Assembly: GCA_034432595.1 (NCBI GenBank)
Contig: DAOUBT010000038.1
Location: 1 to 37,675 of the forward strand
DNA length: 37,675 nt
From: DAOTZR01 sp034432595
GTDB lineage: Bacteria > Chloroflexota > Anaerolineae > B4-G1 > SLSP01
Reading direction: 5' to 3'
Part shown: piece by piece, positions 17,310-24,567 of the stretch
Layout: every line of letters starts with the position of its first letter
Position numbering within the stretch: the first letter of the stretch is position 1
Notes under the pieces: model-generated
Database searches by the model: none
Told to the model about the DNA's origin: nothing
Seen by the model: only the letters and a program-made list of their open reading frames with translations
Made by a program: the position numbers and the translations under genes

Positions 17310-17350
17310 CTATCCAGCATCCAGCTTCCCGTTTCCAACTTCAAGCATCC
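17310..17350. repeat. Degenerate heptamer repeat
   Basis: TATCCAGCATCCAGCTTCCC followed by GTTTCCAACTTCAAGCATCC, degenerate copies of the 7-bp GCTTCCA unit seen at 17089. It lies immediately after the T-box terminator in the direction of transcription. Confidence 0.45.
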
Positions 17351-17355
17351 CAAAT

Positions 17356-17387
17356 AAAAAACCCCCTTCGTCCAGGGACGAAAGGGG
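17356..17387 (-). terminator. Regulatory intrinsic terminator of the valS T-box
   Basis: On the minus strand a 12-bp stem (CCCCTTTCGTCC and its complement, one G.U) is followed by six T. It sits about 6 nt after the T-box sequence, so pairing of that sequence to form the antiterminator would exclude this hairpin. Confidence 0.85.
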
Positions 17388-17612
17388 CCTTTCGCGGTAC
17401 CACCCTGATTCGCCGCATACAACGGCGCACTCTGTCACCCTCCATCAAGGGCGCTCGCGCTAACGGGCGAACCCGTAACGGCCTACTGACCTTCAGCCGT
17501 TCAACTCCCGGGCGACCTTCGTCAGCTTGACCGGAGAGGGCTTTCAGCCACTGACCCTCCTCTCTGGACCGGTCGGGAGACTGACTACTCCTCCCGTTCG
17601 ACGTCTTTAACA
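17356..17612 (-). ncRNA. T-box riboswitch leader controlling valS
   Basis: The minus-strand RNA contains the conserved T-box sequence GGTGGTACCGCG (17393-17404), whose loop pairs with the acceptor end of uncharged tRNA, followed by a strong intrinsic terminator. The upstream half has an AGTA-containing Stem I-like region (GGGAGGAGTAGTCAG) expected of class I T-boxes. A GUC triplet at 17514-17516 (GAAGGTCGCC context) is a candidate valine specifier. Uncharged tRNA-Val binding would stabilise the antiterminator and switch valS on. The gene assignment rests on position, and the specifier on the reading of an unfolded sequence. Confidence 0.88.
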
Positions 17613-17618
17613 TCTTTC

Positions 17619-17646
17619 ATTATACGAAAAGGCGAAGCTTTGTCAA
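17619..17646 (-). promoter_or_regulatory. Near-consensus sigma-70 promoter of the valS leader
   Basis: TTGACA and TATAAT, both perfect, separated by 16 bp on the minus strand. Transcription would start near 17612, just before the T-box leader. Confidence 0.85.
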
Positions 17647-17814
17647 ATTACCCGGCTCCATTCATACGGGCTACGGTTCGGAAGGGCGTGAAAGTGGATC
17701 TTGTTGCCCATTCTTATCAACACCCAACTGAAAGTCCCGTCGGTGTCAGTAGCTATTCCGATGGAGATGGTAAGCAGTTACGCTCTTACTTATTTCTAAC
17801 ATCAATCACACCGC

Positions 17815-17842
17815 TTGACACGCCTGAAAATAGGGATATAAT
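17815..17842 (+). promoter_or_regulatory. Consensus sigma-70 promoter of the arsR-sqr-tusE-dsrE cluster
   Basis: TTGACA and TATAAT, both perfect, 16 bp apart. Predicted start near 17849, giving a leader of about 36 nt to the ATG at 17885 with no evident Shine-Dalgarno. A promoter this strong next to an autogenous-type repressor suggests tight repression. Confidence 0.85.
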
Positions 17843-17859
17843 TTGAATATCTAAACATT

Positions 17860-17880
17860 GATATATTTAAATACATTGAT
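17860..17880. promoter_or_regulatory. Probable ArsR-family operator
   Basis: A near-palindrome centred on TTTAAA (GATATATTTAAATACATTGA region), with ACATTGAT also occurring twice (near 17855 and 17873). AT-rich imperfect palindromes next to the -10 are typical operators of ArsR/SqrR/BigR-type repressors. It overlaps the initially transcribed region, so binding could block the promoter. Confidence 0.5.
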
Positions 17881-17884
17881 TTCT

Positions 17885-18208
17885 ATGACGACCCTGAGCG
17901 AAGACGAAGCACGCATTTTTCATCGCTACATCTGTGAAGGTGTAGGCGATCCCAAGCGCCTGATGATTATTTACCTTGTGGCCGAACGCCCTTATAACGT
18001 TACAGAACTCACCGAACTGCTCAACGTTTCCCAACCCACCGTATCTCATCATCTGCGGATATTGCGCGACCGTGGCATTGTCGAACCACGGCGCGAGGGG
18101 AACACCATCTACTACACCCTGGGCGATACGCGCATTATCGAAGCTCTGGAACTGATGCGCAATTTCGTCATCAGCAAAGTCGAACAGGACGCCAGCCTGG
18201 TTTTATGA
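17885..18208 (+). CDS. ArsR/SmtB-family winged-helix regulator
   Basis: 107 residues with the ArsR helix-turn-helix: NVTELTELLNVSQPTVSHHL for recognition and a beta-wing GIVEPRREGNTIYYTL. It heads the sulfur cluster and likely represses it from the palindrome just upstream. There is only one Cys (Cys17), so the two-cysteine persulfide switch of SqrR/BigR and the CxC metal site of ArsR are both absent. The inducer is therefore unclear. ATG 17885 is preferred; TTG 17858 would extend it through the operator. No Shine-Dalgarno is visible. Confidence 0.88.
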   Translation: MTTLSEDEARIFHRYICEGVGDPKRLMIIYLVAERPYNVTELTELLNVSQPTVSHHLRILRDRGIVEPRREGNTIYYTLGDTRIIEALELMRNFVISKVEQDASLVL

Positions 18209-18266
18209 TGTTACCCGACGCCCCAGCGCCGGAAACCTTGATTCCAGAATTCAGGGAGGCTCATGC

Positions 18267-19511
18267 ATGAAAACCATCGTCATTTTAGGTGGCGGGACCG
18301 CCGGTACGATTGCCGCTCACAAGCTGCGCAAGCATCTTGACGCACAAGCGTGGCGCATCGTGGTGGTGGACAAAGAAGAGTGCCACTACTATCAGCCTGG
18401 CTATCTCTTCATTCCCTTCGGCGTCTACGAACCCAGGGATATTTTACAGCCCAAGCGCAAGCTGCTCCCCTCCAGTGTGGAAACGATTTTCGCCCGCATC
18501 GAACTGATCGAGCCGCAGGAAAATCGCGTCCGCCTGAGCACGGGGCAGGTGTTAAATTACGATTACCTCATTGTGGCGACGGGCTGCGATATTCATCCGG
18601 AAGAAACGCCGGGGCTGATGGATGCATGGCGCGAGGCCCATCACGACTTCTACACGGTCGAAGGCGCGAGTCAGTTGGCCAAGGCATTGCAGCGTTTTGA
18701 GGGCGGACGTTTGGTGGTCAATATCGTGGAAACCCCCATCAAGTGCCCGGTAGCTCCGCTGGAGTTCGTCTTCTACGCCGACTGGTACTTCAAGCGCCGC
18801 GGCATCCGCAACAAGGTGGATATTGTGTTGGCGACGCCCCTGCCGGGCGCTTTCACCAAACCCTACGCCTCTTCCATCCTGGGTGGCATTCTGGAAAAGA
18901 AAGGCATTCACGTCGAGCCAGACTTCTACATTATGGAAGCCGACACGACAAAACAGGTCATCCGCTCCTATGACGAACGCGAGGTCGGTTACGACTTGTT
19001 GGTCAGCATCCCCCTGAACAAGGGCGCGGATGTTATTGGCGCTTCGGGCATGGGCGATGATCTGAATTACGTGCCCACCGATAAGTACACCCTGCGCTCC
19101 GAAAAGTGGCCGAACGTGTTCGTGACCGGCGACGCAGCGAACATTCCCGCCTCCAAAGCCGGCGCAACGATTCACTTCCAAATGGACACGCTCGTCGAGA
19201 ACGTCCTGCACGCCATTCGCGGCGAGGAGCTGACGGCGCAGTTCGACGGTCACGCCAACTGCTTCATCGAGACCGGCTTTAACAAAGCCCTGCTGATTGA
19301 CTTTAACTACGAGGTCGAACCGCTCTCTGGCACCTACCCGCTGCCGGTCATCGGTCCGCTCTCGCTGCTCAAAGAAAGCCACCTGAACCATCTCGCCAAG
19401 TTGATGTTCAAAGAAATGTATTATCACATTGTCTTGCGCGGGATTGACATTCCCTTCATGGGGTCGAAAATGTCCATGGCTGGGAAGAAACGTCTTCCCA
19501 CACAGGCTTAA
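18267..19511 (+). CDS. Sulfide:quinone oxidoreductase-like FAD flavoprotein
   Basis: Expected to oxidise sulfide to polysulfide or persulfide and pass electrons to quinone at the membrane surface. 414 residues. The FAD-binding GGGTAG motif is at 8-13, and a second dinucleotide-binding segment with YDYLIVATG follows. Two cysteines sit where SQRs have the redox pair: IKCPVAPLEFVF and HANCFIETGFNKALL. GDAANIPASKAGATIHFQ is the C-terminal FAD motif, and the C-terminal tail is hydrophobic/amphipathic. It follows arsR by 58 bp with AGGGAGG before the ATG. It might instead be a flavocytochrome c sulfide dehydrogenase-like reductase. Confidence 0.85.
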   Translation: MKTIVILGGGTAGTIAAHKLRKHLDAQAWRIVVVDKEECHYYQPGYLFIPFGVYEPRDILQPKRKLLPSSVETIFARIELIEPQENRVRLSTGQVLNYDYLIVATGCDIHPEETPGLMDAWREAHHDFYTVEGASQLAKALQRFEGGRLVVNIVETPIKCPVAPLEFVFYADWYFKRRGIRNKVDIVLATPLPGAFTKPYASSILGGILEKKGIHVEPDFYIMEADTTKQVIRSYDEREVGYDLLVSIPLNKGADVIGASGMGDDLNYVPTDKYTLRSEKWPNVFVTGDAANIPASKAGATIHFQMDTLVENVLHAIRGEELTAQFDGHANCFIETGFNKALLIDFNYEVEPLSGTYPLPVIGPLSLLKESHLNHLAKLMFKEMYYHIVLRGIDIPFMGSKMSMAGKKRLPTQA

Positions 19512-19543
19512 TTCCATATCCAATTCCCTGAGGAGGTAAACCC

Positions 19544-19852
19544 ATGTCCGATATTCTAAAAGATGTAGCGTTCAACGCCGAAGGTTTCATGACGGATCCC
19601 AAGCAGTGGACGAAAGAAATCGCCATCGAGCTGGCGAAACAGGAAGGCATCGAAACCCTCACCGATGCGCATTGGAAGATCATCGAGTACTGCCGGCAGG
19701 TAGGGCTTGCCACGGGCAAAGCGCCCACGCTGCGGCAGATCACGACCGGCACGGGCGTTTCGACCAAGGACCTGTTCGCGCTCTTCCCCAAGGGACCTGC
19801 CAAGAAGGTGGCGCGCATCGCCGGCCTGGGCAAGCCCGAAGGCTGCGTCTAA
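19544..19852 (+). CDS. TusE/DsrC-family sulfur carrier, single conserved Cys
   Basis: 102 residues matching TusE/DsrC/DsvC: GFMTDPKQWTKEIA, LTDAHWKIIEY and the terminal GLGKPEGCV. The penultimate Cys101, which carries persulfide sulfur in the family, is present. The second DsrC cysteine, 11 residues earlier, is Ala here (KKVARIAGLG), so it cannot form the DsrC trisulfide-type bridge and looks like a TusE-type carrier. AGGAGG precedes the ATG, and the gene lies 32 bp after the SQR-like gene. Confidence 0.9.
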   Translation: MSDILKDVAFNAEGFMTDPKQWTKEIAIELAKQEGIETLTDAHWKIIEYCRQVGLATGKAPTLRQITTGTGVSTKDLFALFPKGPAKKVARIAGLGKPEGCV

Positions 19853-19885
19853 TCCCTTGATGCTGAAACCTGAAGGAGCATAGCC

Positions 19886-20392
19886 ATGAGTGAACAACCC
19901 AATCGCCACATAGCTTTTATCTGCTCAAAGGGCAACCTGGACATGGCGCTGCCGGCGCTGGTCATGGGTTGGGCCGCTTTGGGCAACGGGGTGGATGTCA
20001 CCATCTTCTTCACCTTCTGGGGCCTGGACATCATCACCAAGAAGCGCATCAAGCACCTGGAGCTGCCGCCGGTGGGGAACAGCAGCTTCAAGCTCAGCCT
20101 GATGGGATTGCCGACCGGCAACCTGGGCATCCCGAACATCCTGGGCATCCTGCCGGGCATGACGGCCTTCGCCACCTGGTTTATGAAGCGCAAGATCGCC
20201 GCGTTGGGAGTACCGCCGGTGGATGAGTACCTGCAAATGCTGGTGGATGGCGGCGCCAAGCTCTACGCCTGCAAGATGACGGTGGACATGATGGGCCTCA
20301 AACCTGAGGACTTCGTGGACGGCGTCGCGGGCATTGTCACGGCGAGCGACTTCATTGACATGACCGAAGGCGCGCAAATCGTCTTCATCTAA
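19886..20392 (+). CDS. DsrE/DsrF/DrsH-like sulfur-transfer protein (DsrE2 type)
   Basis: 168 residues with the DsrE-like core: HIAFICSKGNLDMALPALVM, TIFFTFWGLDIITKKR and LYACKMTVDMMGLK. The two cysteines, near residues 13 and 129, are those expected to carry persulfide in DsrE-type proteins. A hydrophobic stretch (ILGILPGMTAFATWFM) suggests the DsrE2 subtype, often membrane associated. It is last in the cluster, 33 bp after the TusE-like gene, with GAAGGAG before the ATG. The trio likely relays sulfane sulfur made by the SQR-like enzyme; the final acceptor is not in the window. Confidence 0.88.
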   Translation: MSEQPNRHIAFICSKGNLDMALPALVMGWAALGNGVDVTIFFTFWGLDIITKKRIKHLELPPVGNSSFKLSLMGLPTGNLGIPNILGILPGMTAFATWFMKRKIAALGVPPVDEYLQMLVDGGAKLYACKMTVDMMGLKPEDFVDGVAGIVTASDFIDMTEGAQIVFI

Positions 20393-20413
20393 ACCCCGTT
20401 CTACCGCGCGCTG

Positions 20414-20447
20414 AACGCCGGCTTGTCTGAGGCAAGCCGGCGTTTTT
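20414..20447 (+). terminator. Intrinsic terminator of the sulfur cluster
   Basis: A perfect 12-bp stem (AACGCCGGCTTG and complement), 7-nt loop and a run of five T, beginning 21 bp after the dsrE-like stop. Confidence 0.9.
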
Positions 20448-20618
20448 GATCCCCTACTCCGGCAATCGCTCCTGATGGAGTCTCCGCGCGCGGCCTTCAC
20501 CTTCGCATCGGAAAAGGCGGGTGAGAACAAGGCTGCGTTTTCCCCGTGCGGCAATTCTCTTTTCCCCATTTCCGGCTATACTTTAAGCAAGAGCCTTGAG
20601 CCACAAAAGGAGGTGACC

Positions 20619-22445
20619 ATGCGCCGTTGGGCCTATATCCTGAGCATTGTAGCACTGCTGGCGTTGCTGTTCCACAGTGGAACGGTGAACGCCCAGAGCA
20701 AATCTTTCTATTGGGAAAGCTTCGATGTCGCCATCACCATCAATCCCGATGGCACGTTTTGGGTGGAAGAGGCGCAAACCATCAATTTCACCTCCGGCAC
20801 CTTTCACTATGGCTTCCGCAGCATTCCCCTGGCACAGGTCGAGTACATTTCCGATGTGCAGGTGTACGGAGATGGCATCAAATACAACGAAAGCAGCAAC
20901 GAGACCCCGCTCACCTTCATGCAATCCGTGACGCAGGACGAACACACCATCTACTGGTACTTCCAACCTACGAACGGCAAGCACACCTACGTGTTGCGTT
21001 ATCTCGTCCACGGCGGATTGCGCTATTACGATGGCGGAGATCAGCTCTGGTGGAAAGCGGTGTACCCCGACCGCAACGCCACGGTACAAAACGCGCGCGT
21101 CGCCGTGATCTTGCCAGAGAGTGCCACGGCGGATAAAGCTGCCGCTTACTTCGTCAAGGCCGATGTCGTCGGCGAGGGCACACGACAGGTCATCTTCACC
21201 GCGCAAGAACCCATCGAGCCGGACGTGGCTTTTGAGGTGCGCGTGCAGTTCCCGCATGGCATCGTCAGTGGCTCTGCCCCGGCCTGGCAAAAAAATCTCG
21301 ACCGGCGCCCCATCTACAACTTGCTTTTTGGGGTCCTGGGCCTGCTCACCTTGATCGGCGGGGTCGGGGGATTGCTGCTCCTGTGGTACACCCGCGGACG
21401 CGATCCACAGGTGGCACTGCCGGCGGATATTCTGCCTGCGCCCCCGACGAACGACCCGCCCGGTGTGGTGGGGGCGCTGCTCGACGAAAAAGCCGACATG
21501 CAAGACATCATCGCCACCCTGGTGGACCTGGCGCGGCGCGGATTCGTCATCTTCGAGGAAAACAACAAGCCTGGCTTTTTCGGCACGGTCTCGCGCGAGT
21601 TCGTGTTCCATCGCACCCACAAACCTGCCACGGAGTTAAGCCTCTATGAGAACGCGCTCCTTTCCGCCGTCTTCAGCTACAGCTCGTCCATTAAGCTTGA
21701 CGATTTGCGCGAAAAGTTCTACATCCACATCCCCGCCTTGCAAAAGCTCCTCTATCAAGAGCTGGTCCAACGCGGATACTTCAAAGACGCGCCCGACAAA
21801 GTGCGCAATCAATACGCCTTGCTGGGAGTGCTGGGCCTTGTTCTGGGATGCGGATTGAGCATCCTGGGGGGCGCTTTCTTCAGCACGCTCAGCGATGTGA
21901 GCTTCTGCCCCGGTGCGGCTTTATTGGTCACCGGCCTGGCAGGATTCGTTGTGGCGCAAGTCATGCCGCACAAAACTCAGCAAGGGGCGGAAGTGGCAGC
22001 TCGCTGGCGCGCCTTCAAACGCTATTTGCAGGAGATCGAACGGCATCAGGATTTGCAAGCAGCGGCTGACCTGTTTGAGACTTACCTCCCCTACGCCATT
22101 GCCTTCGGCCTGGAGCGCTCATGGATTCAGCGCTTCGCGCGCCTCTCGGAGGTGACTTACGTGCCCATGCCCACCTGGTACCGCCCCGTCATGATGGAGG
22201 GCGGACGTAGAGGCCTGGGTGCCCCTGCACCGATGAGCAGTGGCAGCATGCCCTCCCTGCAGCAGGCGAGCAACAGCATGGTGGGCGGCCTGCAAAGCCT
22301 TTCCGATGGCTTGATTTCCATGCTCAACACCACAGCGAGCACCTTCTCCAGCTCGCCCTCGTCAAGCAGCAGCGGCGGCGGTTGGAGCGGTGGCGGCGGT
22401 GGCGGCGGCGGTGGGGGTGGCGGTGGCGGCGGCGGCTTCGGATAG
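20619..22445 (+). CDS. DUF2207 family membrane protein with poly-Gly tail
   Basis: 608 residues. A signal peptide (about 1-25, ending VNA) precedes the extracytoplasmic DUF2207 domain (FDVAITINPDGTFWVEE, FHYGFRSIPL). A transmembrane helix is near 232-256, followed by a cytoplasmic region with LLDEKADMQDIIATLVDLARRG, two more helices near 398-452 and a Ser/Gly-rich tail. The last residues are nearly all Gly, encoded by GGC/GGT repeats at 22375-22440, a common ending in this family. The function is unknown. The start at 20619 is set by AAAGGAGGTGA and the signal peptide; an upstream in-frame ATG at 20475 is unsupported. TATACT at 20577 is a weak -10 candidate. Confidence 0.88.
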   Translation: MRRWAYILSIVALLALLFHSGTVNAQSKSFYWESFDVAITINPDGTFWVEEAQTINFTSGTFHYGFRSIPLAQVEYISDVQVYGDGIKYNESSNETPLTFMQSVTQDEHTIYWYFQPTNGKHTYVLRYLVHGGLRYYDGGDQLWWKAVYPDRNATVQNARVAVILPESATADKAAAYFVKADVVGEGTRQVIFTAQEPIEPDVAFEVRVQFPHGIVSGSAPAWQKNLDRRPIYNLLFGVLGLLTLIGGVGGLLLLWYTRGRDPQVALPADILPAPPTNDPPGVVGALLDEKADMQDIIATLVDLARRGFVIFEENNKPGFFGTVSREFVFHRTHKPATELSLYENALLSAVFSYSSSIKLDDLREKFYIHIPALQKLLYQELVQRGYFKDAPDKVRNQYALLGVLGLVLGCGLSILGGAFFSTLSDVSFCPGAALLVTGLAGFVVAQVMPHKTQQGAEVAARWRAFKRYLQEIERHQDLQAAADLFETYLPYAIAFGLERSWIQRFARLSEVTYVPMPTWYRPVMMEGGRRGLGAPAPMSSGSMPSLQQASNSMVGGLQSLSDGLISMLNTTASTFSSSPSSSSSGGGWSGGGGGGGGGGGGGGGGFG

Positions 22446-22512
22446 TCTGCGCAGCAGGGAGAGCCTTGCTCCGCGTCCCTGGCGGTCAAAGATGGCCTGG
22501 AGACATCCTGAC

Positions 22513-22545
22513 AAGCTGGCGGTGTTCTGTCACCGCCAGCTTTGT
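22513..22545 (+). terminator. Hairpin after the DUF2207 gene
   Basis: 12-bp stem (AAGCTGGCGGTG and complement), 6-nt loop, followed by a short T-rich tail (TTTGTTG). A probable intrinsic terminator; nothing else is seen in 22446-22654. Confidence 0.7.
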
Positions 22546-22654
22546 TGCCATGCGTATTCCCAAAAGATGGACGCGCTCCCTCTCCCTTTTTGGCTGACCC
22601 CAGGCTGCGGTAGGATGCTGGCCATCTTCGGCCTGAGCCATACCTTAACTACCG

Positions 22655-23605
22655 CTACAGGCGCGTGTGCCAGACGTGCTGCGCGCCGGCTTCCAGCAAG
22701 GCGCGGCGAACTTCATCCACCTGCTCCGGGTTAATCAGGGTGATGATGTTACCGCCGCCGCCCGCGCCGGTAAGTTTGGCCCCCAACGCCCCGGCTTGCC
22801 GGGCAGCGGTGATGAGCGCCTCCAAACGCGGATGCGAAACGCCGAGCGCTTCCAACAGAGTTTGATTGCGGTCAAAAAGCTCCCCCAAGGCACGTTGATC
22901 CCCGGCGGCTAAGGCCGCGCGTGCCGCTAACGCGATGTTCCCCATTTCGTCCAGCAGCGACCTGTAACGTTCCGGCTGAGCCTGATAGCGTTCGCGCACG
23001 CCGCTCACCATGAGACGGGTCGGGCCGGGAATGCCGCTGTTGGCGATGAGCAGCTCCAGGGGCGCGCCCACGGCTAAGGGCTGCGGCGTCTCCCCGCGCA
23101 CGAAGAAGATGGGCTGCTCGTAGGCGATAACGGTGTTGTCTATACCGCTGGGCGTGCCGTGATGGAGCTTTTCCGCCTCATAGGCGAGCGCGCTCACCTC
23201 GTCCGCGTGGGGGGTGATGCCCAGGGCGAGCAGGAGGGCACGCGCCGCCGCGACGGCCAAAGCTGCCCCGCTCCCCAAGCCCGCTGCGATAGGCAGTTGG
23301 GAAGTCAGGGTGAGGATGCCGTCGGGTTCGGGGAGGTGGTAGCGCTGAAGCAACGCGCGCGGGACGGCGGCGAGGGGGTCATCAGCCGGCGCCTCCGTCA
23401 GGCGCACCGTCCGTCCGATGTCCGGCGCGTGGACGTGTAACCCCATCCCCCCAACCCCAGGAACCACAGAGGCGTGCGCGCGCAGGGCGTGGACTGGCGC
23501 GGCGATGGCGGGGTAGCCGTACACGACGCTGTGCTCGCCGCAGAGGATGACTTTGCCCGGCGCGCTGGCTTCTGCCGCACTTAACGCACGAAGTACAGAA
23601 TCCAT
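22655..23605 (-). CDS. mvk: Mevalonate kinase (GHMP family)
   Basis: Phosphorylates mevalonate at C5 in the mevalonate route to isopentenyl diphosphate. 316 residues. The GHMP motifs are APGKVILCGEHSVVYG near the start, PIAAGLGSGAAL (105-116, ATP-binding loop) and LTGAGGGGNIITL near the C-terminus. The catalytic Asp156 lies in HHGTPSGIDNTV, the pattern that separates mevalonate kinase from galactokinase and homoserine kinase. The start at 23605 has GGGAGGGAG about 6 nt upstream, although it lies inside the UbiA gene's 3' end (25-nt overlap). The overlap indicates coupling with the polyprenyl-phosphate enzyme upstream. Confidence 0.92.
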   Translation of the reverse strand: MDSVLRALSAAEASAPGKVILCGEHSVVYGYPAIAAPVHALRAHASVVPGVGGMGLHVHAPDIGRTVRLTEAPADDPLAAVPRALLQRYHLPEPDGILTLTSQLPIAAGLGSGAALAVAAARALLLALGITPHADEVSALAYEAEKLHHGTPSGIDNTVIAYEQPIFFVRGETPQPLAVGAPLELLIANSGIPGPTRLMVSGVRERYQAQPERYRSLLDEMGNIALAARAALAAGDQRALGELFDRNQTLLEALGVSHPRLEALITAARQAGALGAKLTGAGGGGNIITLINPEQVDEVRRALLEAGAQHVWHTRL

Positions 23606-24462
23606 ACCACACTCCCTCCCCACAGCACCAGATCTACCAGCAAGGGCACATCGCTGAGCAGAAGTTCATCGGGGGCCGCGGTGCAGTGACGCACTTGCAC
23701 CACATACATGTAGCGAAAAATGCCGTACACGACAAATGGAATCGTGAGCAGCATGAGATGGTTTTCCGGCAGGTTCGGGGCCAGAATGGTGTACAGGGCA
23801 TAGGCCAGGATGGTACAGGCCGAAACAAGCGTGATGAGTTGATCCAGCAGCGGCAGGGTGTAGTCGTCGAGCACAACACGGTGATTGCCAGCTTCCGCGG
23901 CCAACAACACCAGCTCCCCGCGCCGTTTGCCAAGCGCCAGGAAAAGCGCCAGAAAGGTGGTGCAAATATAGAGCCAGGGCGAGAAGCGGAGCGCATCCAC
24001 CAGAACTACGCCGGCCCCCACCCGCAGCACAAAGCCCGCCGCAATGCTCAGCACGTCCAGCAGGACGATGTGTTTGAGCAGGAGGGTGTAGGTCAGTTGC
24101 AGCAGTGCGTAGCCCAACAAAATTAGCGCGAAGGTCGGGGAGAGACGATAGCCCAGGCCCAGGCTCAGGGTGGTGAGCACCGCCACTGCCCCCCAGGCCA
24201 GGGCAGGATGCAACGCTCCTGAAGCGATAGGGCGATGGCGTTTGGTCGGGTGTTGCCGGTCTTTATCCTTATCCAGAAGGTCATTGAGGGTGTAGATCGC
24301 ACCGGAGATGGCGCAGAAGAGCAGAACCCCCAGCAAGGCGCGCGTCAGATAGACGCGCGAGAAAACTTTCCCGTCAAAAATCAGAGCGGCCAGAACAAAG
24401 GCATTTTTCGTCCACTGCTTGGGGCGCAGGGTCAAGACTAAAGCTTTGAGCTGTTGAATCAC
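23581..24462 (-). CDS. UbiA-family prenyltransferase, decaprenyl-phosphate phosphoribosyltransferase-like
   Basis: 293 residues with about eight to nine transmembrane helices. The N-terminal LRPKQWTKNAFVLAALIF and NDLLDKDKDRQHPTKRHRPI (60-79) are the signature of the UbiA subgroup that adds 5-phosphoribose to polyprenyl phosphate (Rv3806c-like), including the Asp-rich metal site. In mycobacteria this gives the arabinose donor; in this organism it may supply a pentose donor for surface glycans, which is inference. GTG start at 24462 with AAGGAGGG spaced 5 nt. Co-transcribed with mevalonate kinase, which feeds the isoprenoid supply. Confidence 0.88.
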   Translation of the reverse strand: MIQQLKALVLTLRPKQWTKNAFVLAALIFDGKVFSRVYLTRALLGVLLFCAISGAIYTLNDLLDKDKDRQHPTKRHRPIASGALHPALAWGAVAVLTTLSLGLGYRLSPTFALILLGYALLQLTYTLLLKHIVLLDVLSIAAGFVLRVGAGVVLVDALRFSPWLYICTTFLALFLALGKRRGELVLLAAEAGNHRVVLDDYTLPLLDQLITLVSACTILAYALYTILAPNLPENHLMLLTIPFVVYGIFRYMYVVQVRHCTAAPDELLLSDVPLLVDLVLWGGSVVWILYFVR

Positions 24463-24541
24463 GCTACCCTCCTTCCGACGTATCAGCGACCAAAGTTTAA
24501 CTCATTTGTCACCTTCTGGCAACCTGCATTCCCGGCGTTTG

Positions 24542-24550
24542 TGTTATAGT
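24542..24550 (+). promoter_or_regulatory. Extended -10 promoter for the response regulator
   Basis: TGT-TATAGT, extended -10 with five of six -10 bases, 17 nt before the ATG. No good -35. The implied leader is about 10 nt and carries the GAGGTG ribosome site. Confidence 0.4.
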
Positions 24551-24567
24551 GGGAAAGAGGTGATGGC

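Noticed and set aside
17640..17846. Possible 68-codon gene upstream of arsR
   Set aside because: It overlaps the -35 of the valS leader promoter and the arsR promoter, has no ribosome site and its composition is unlike a protein.
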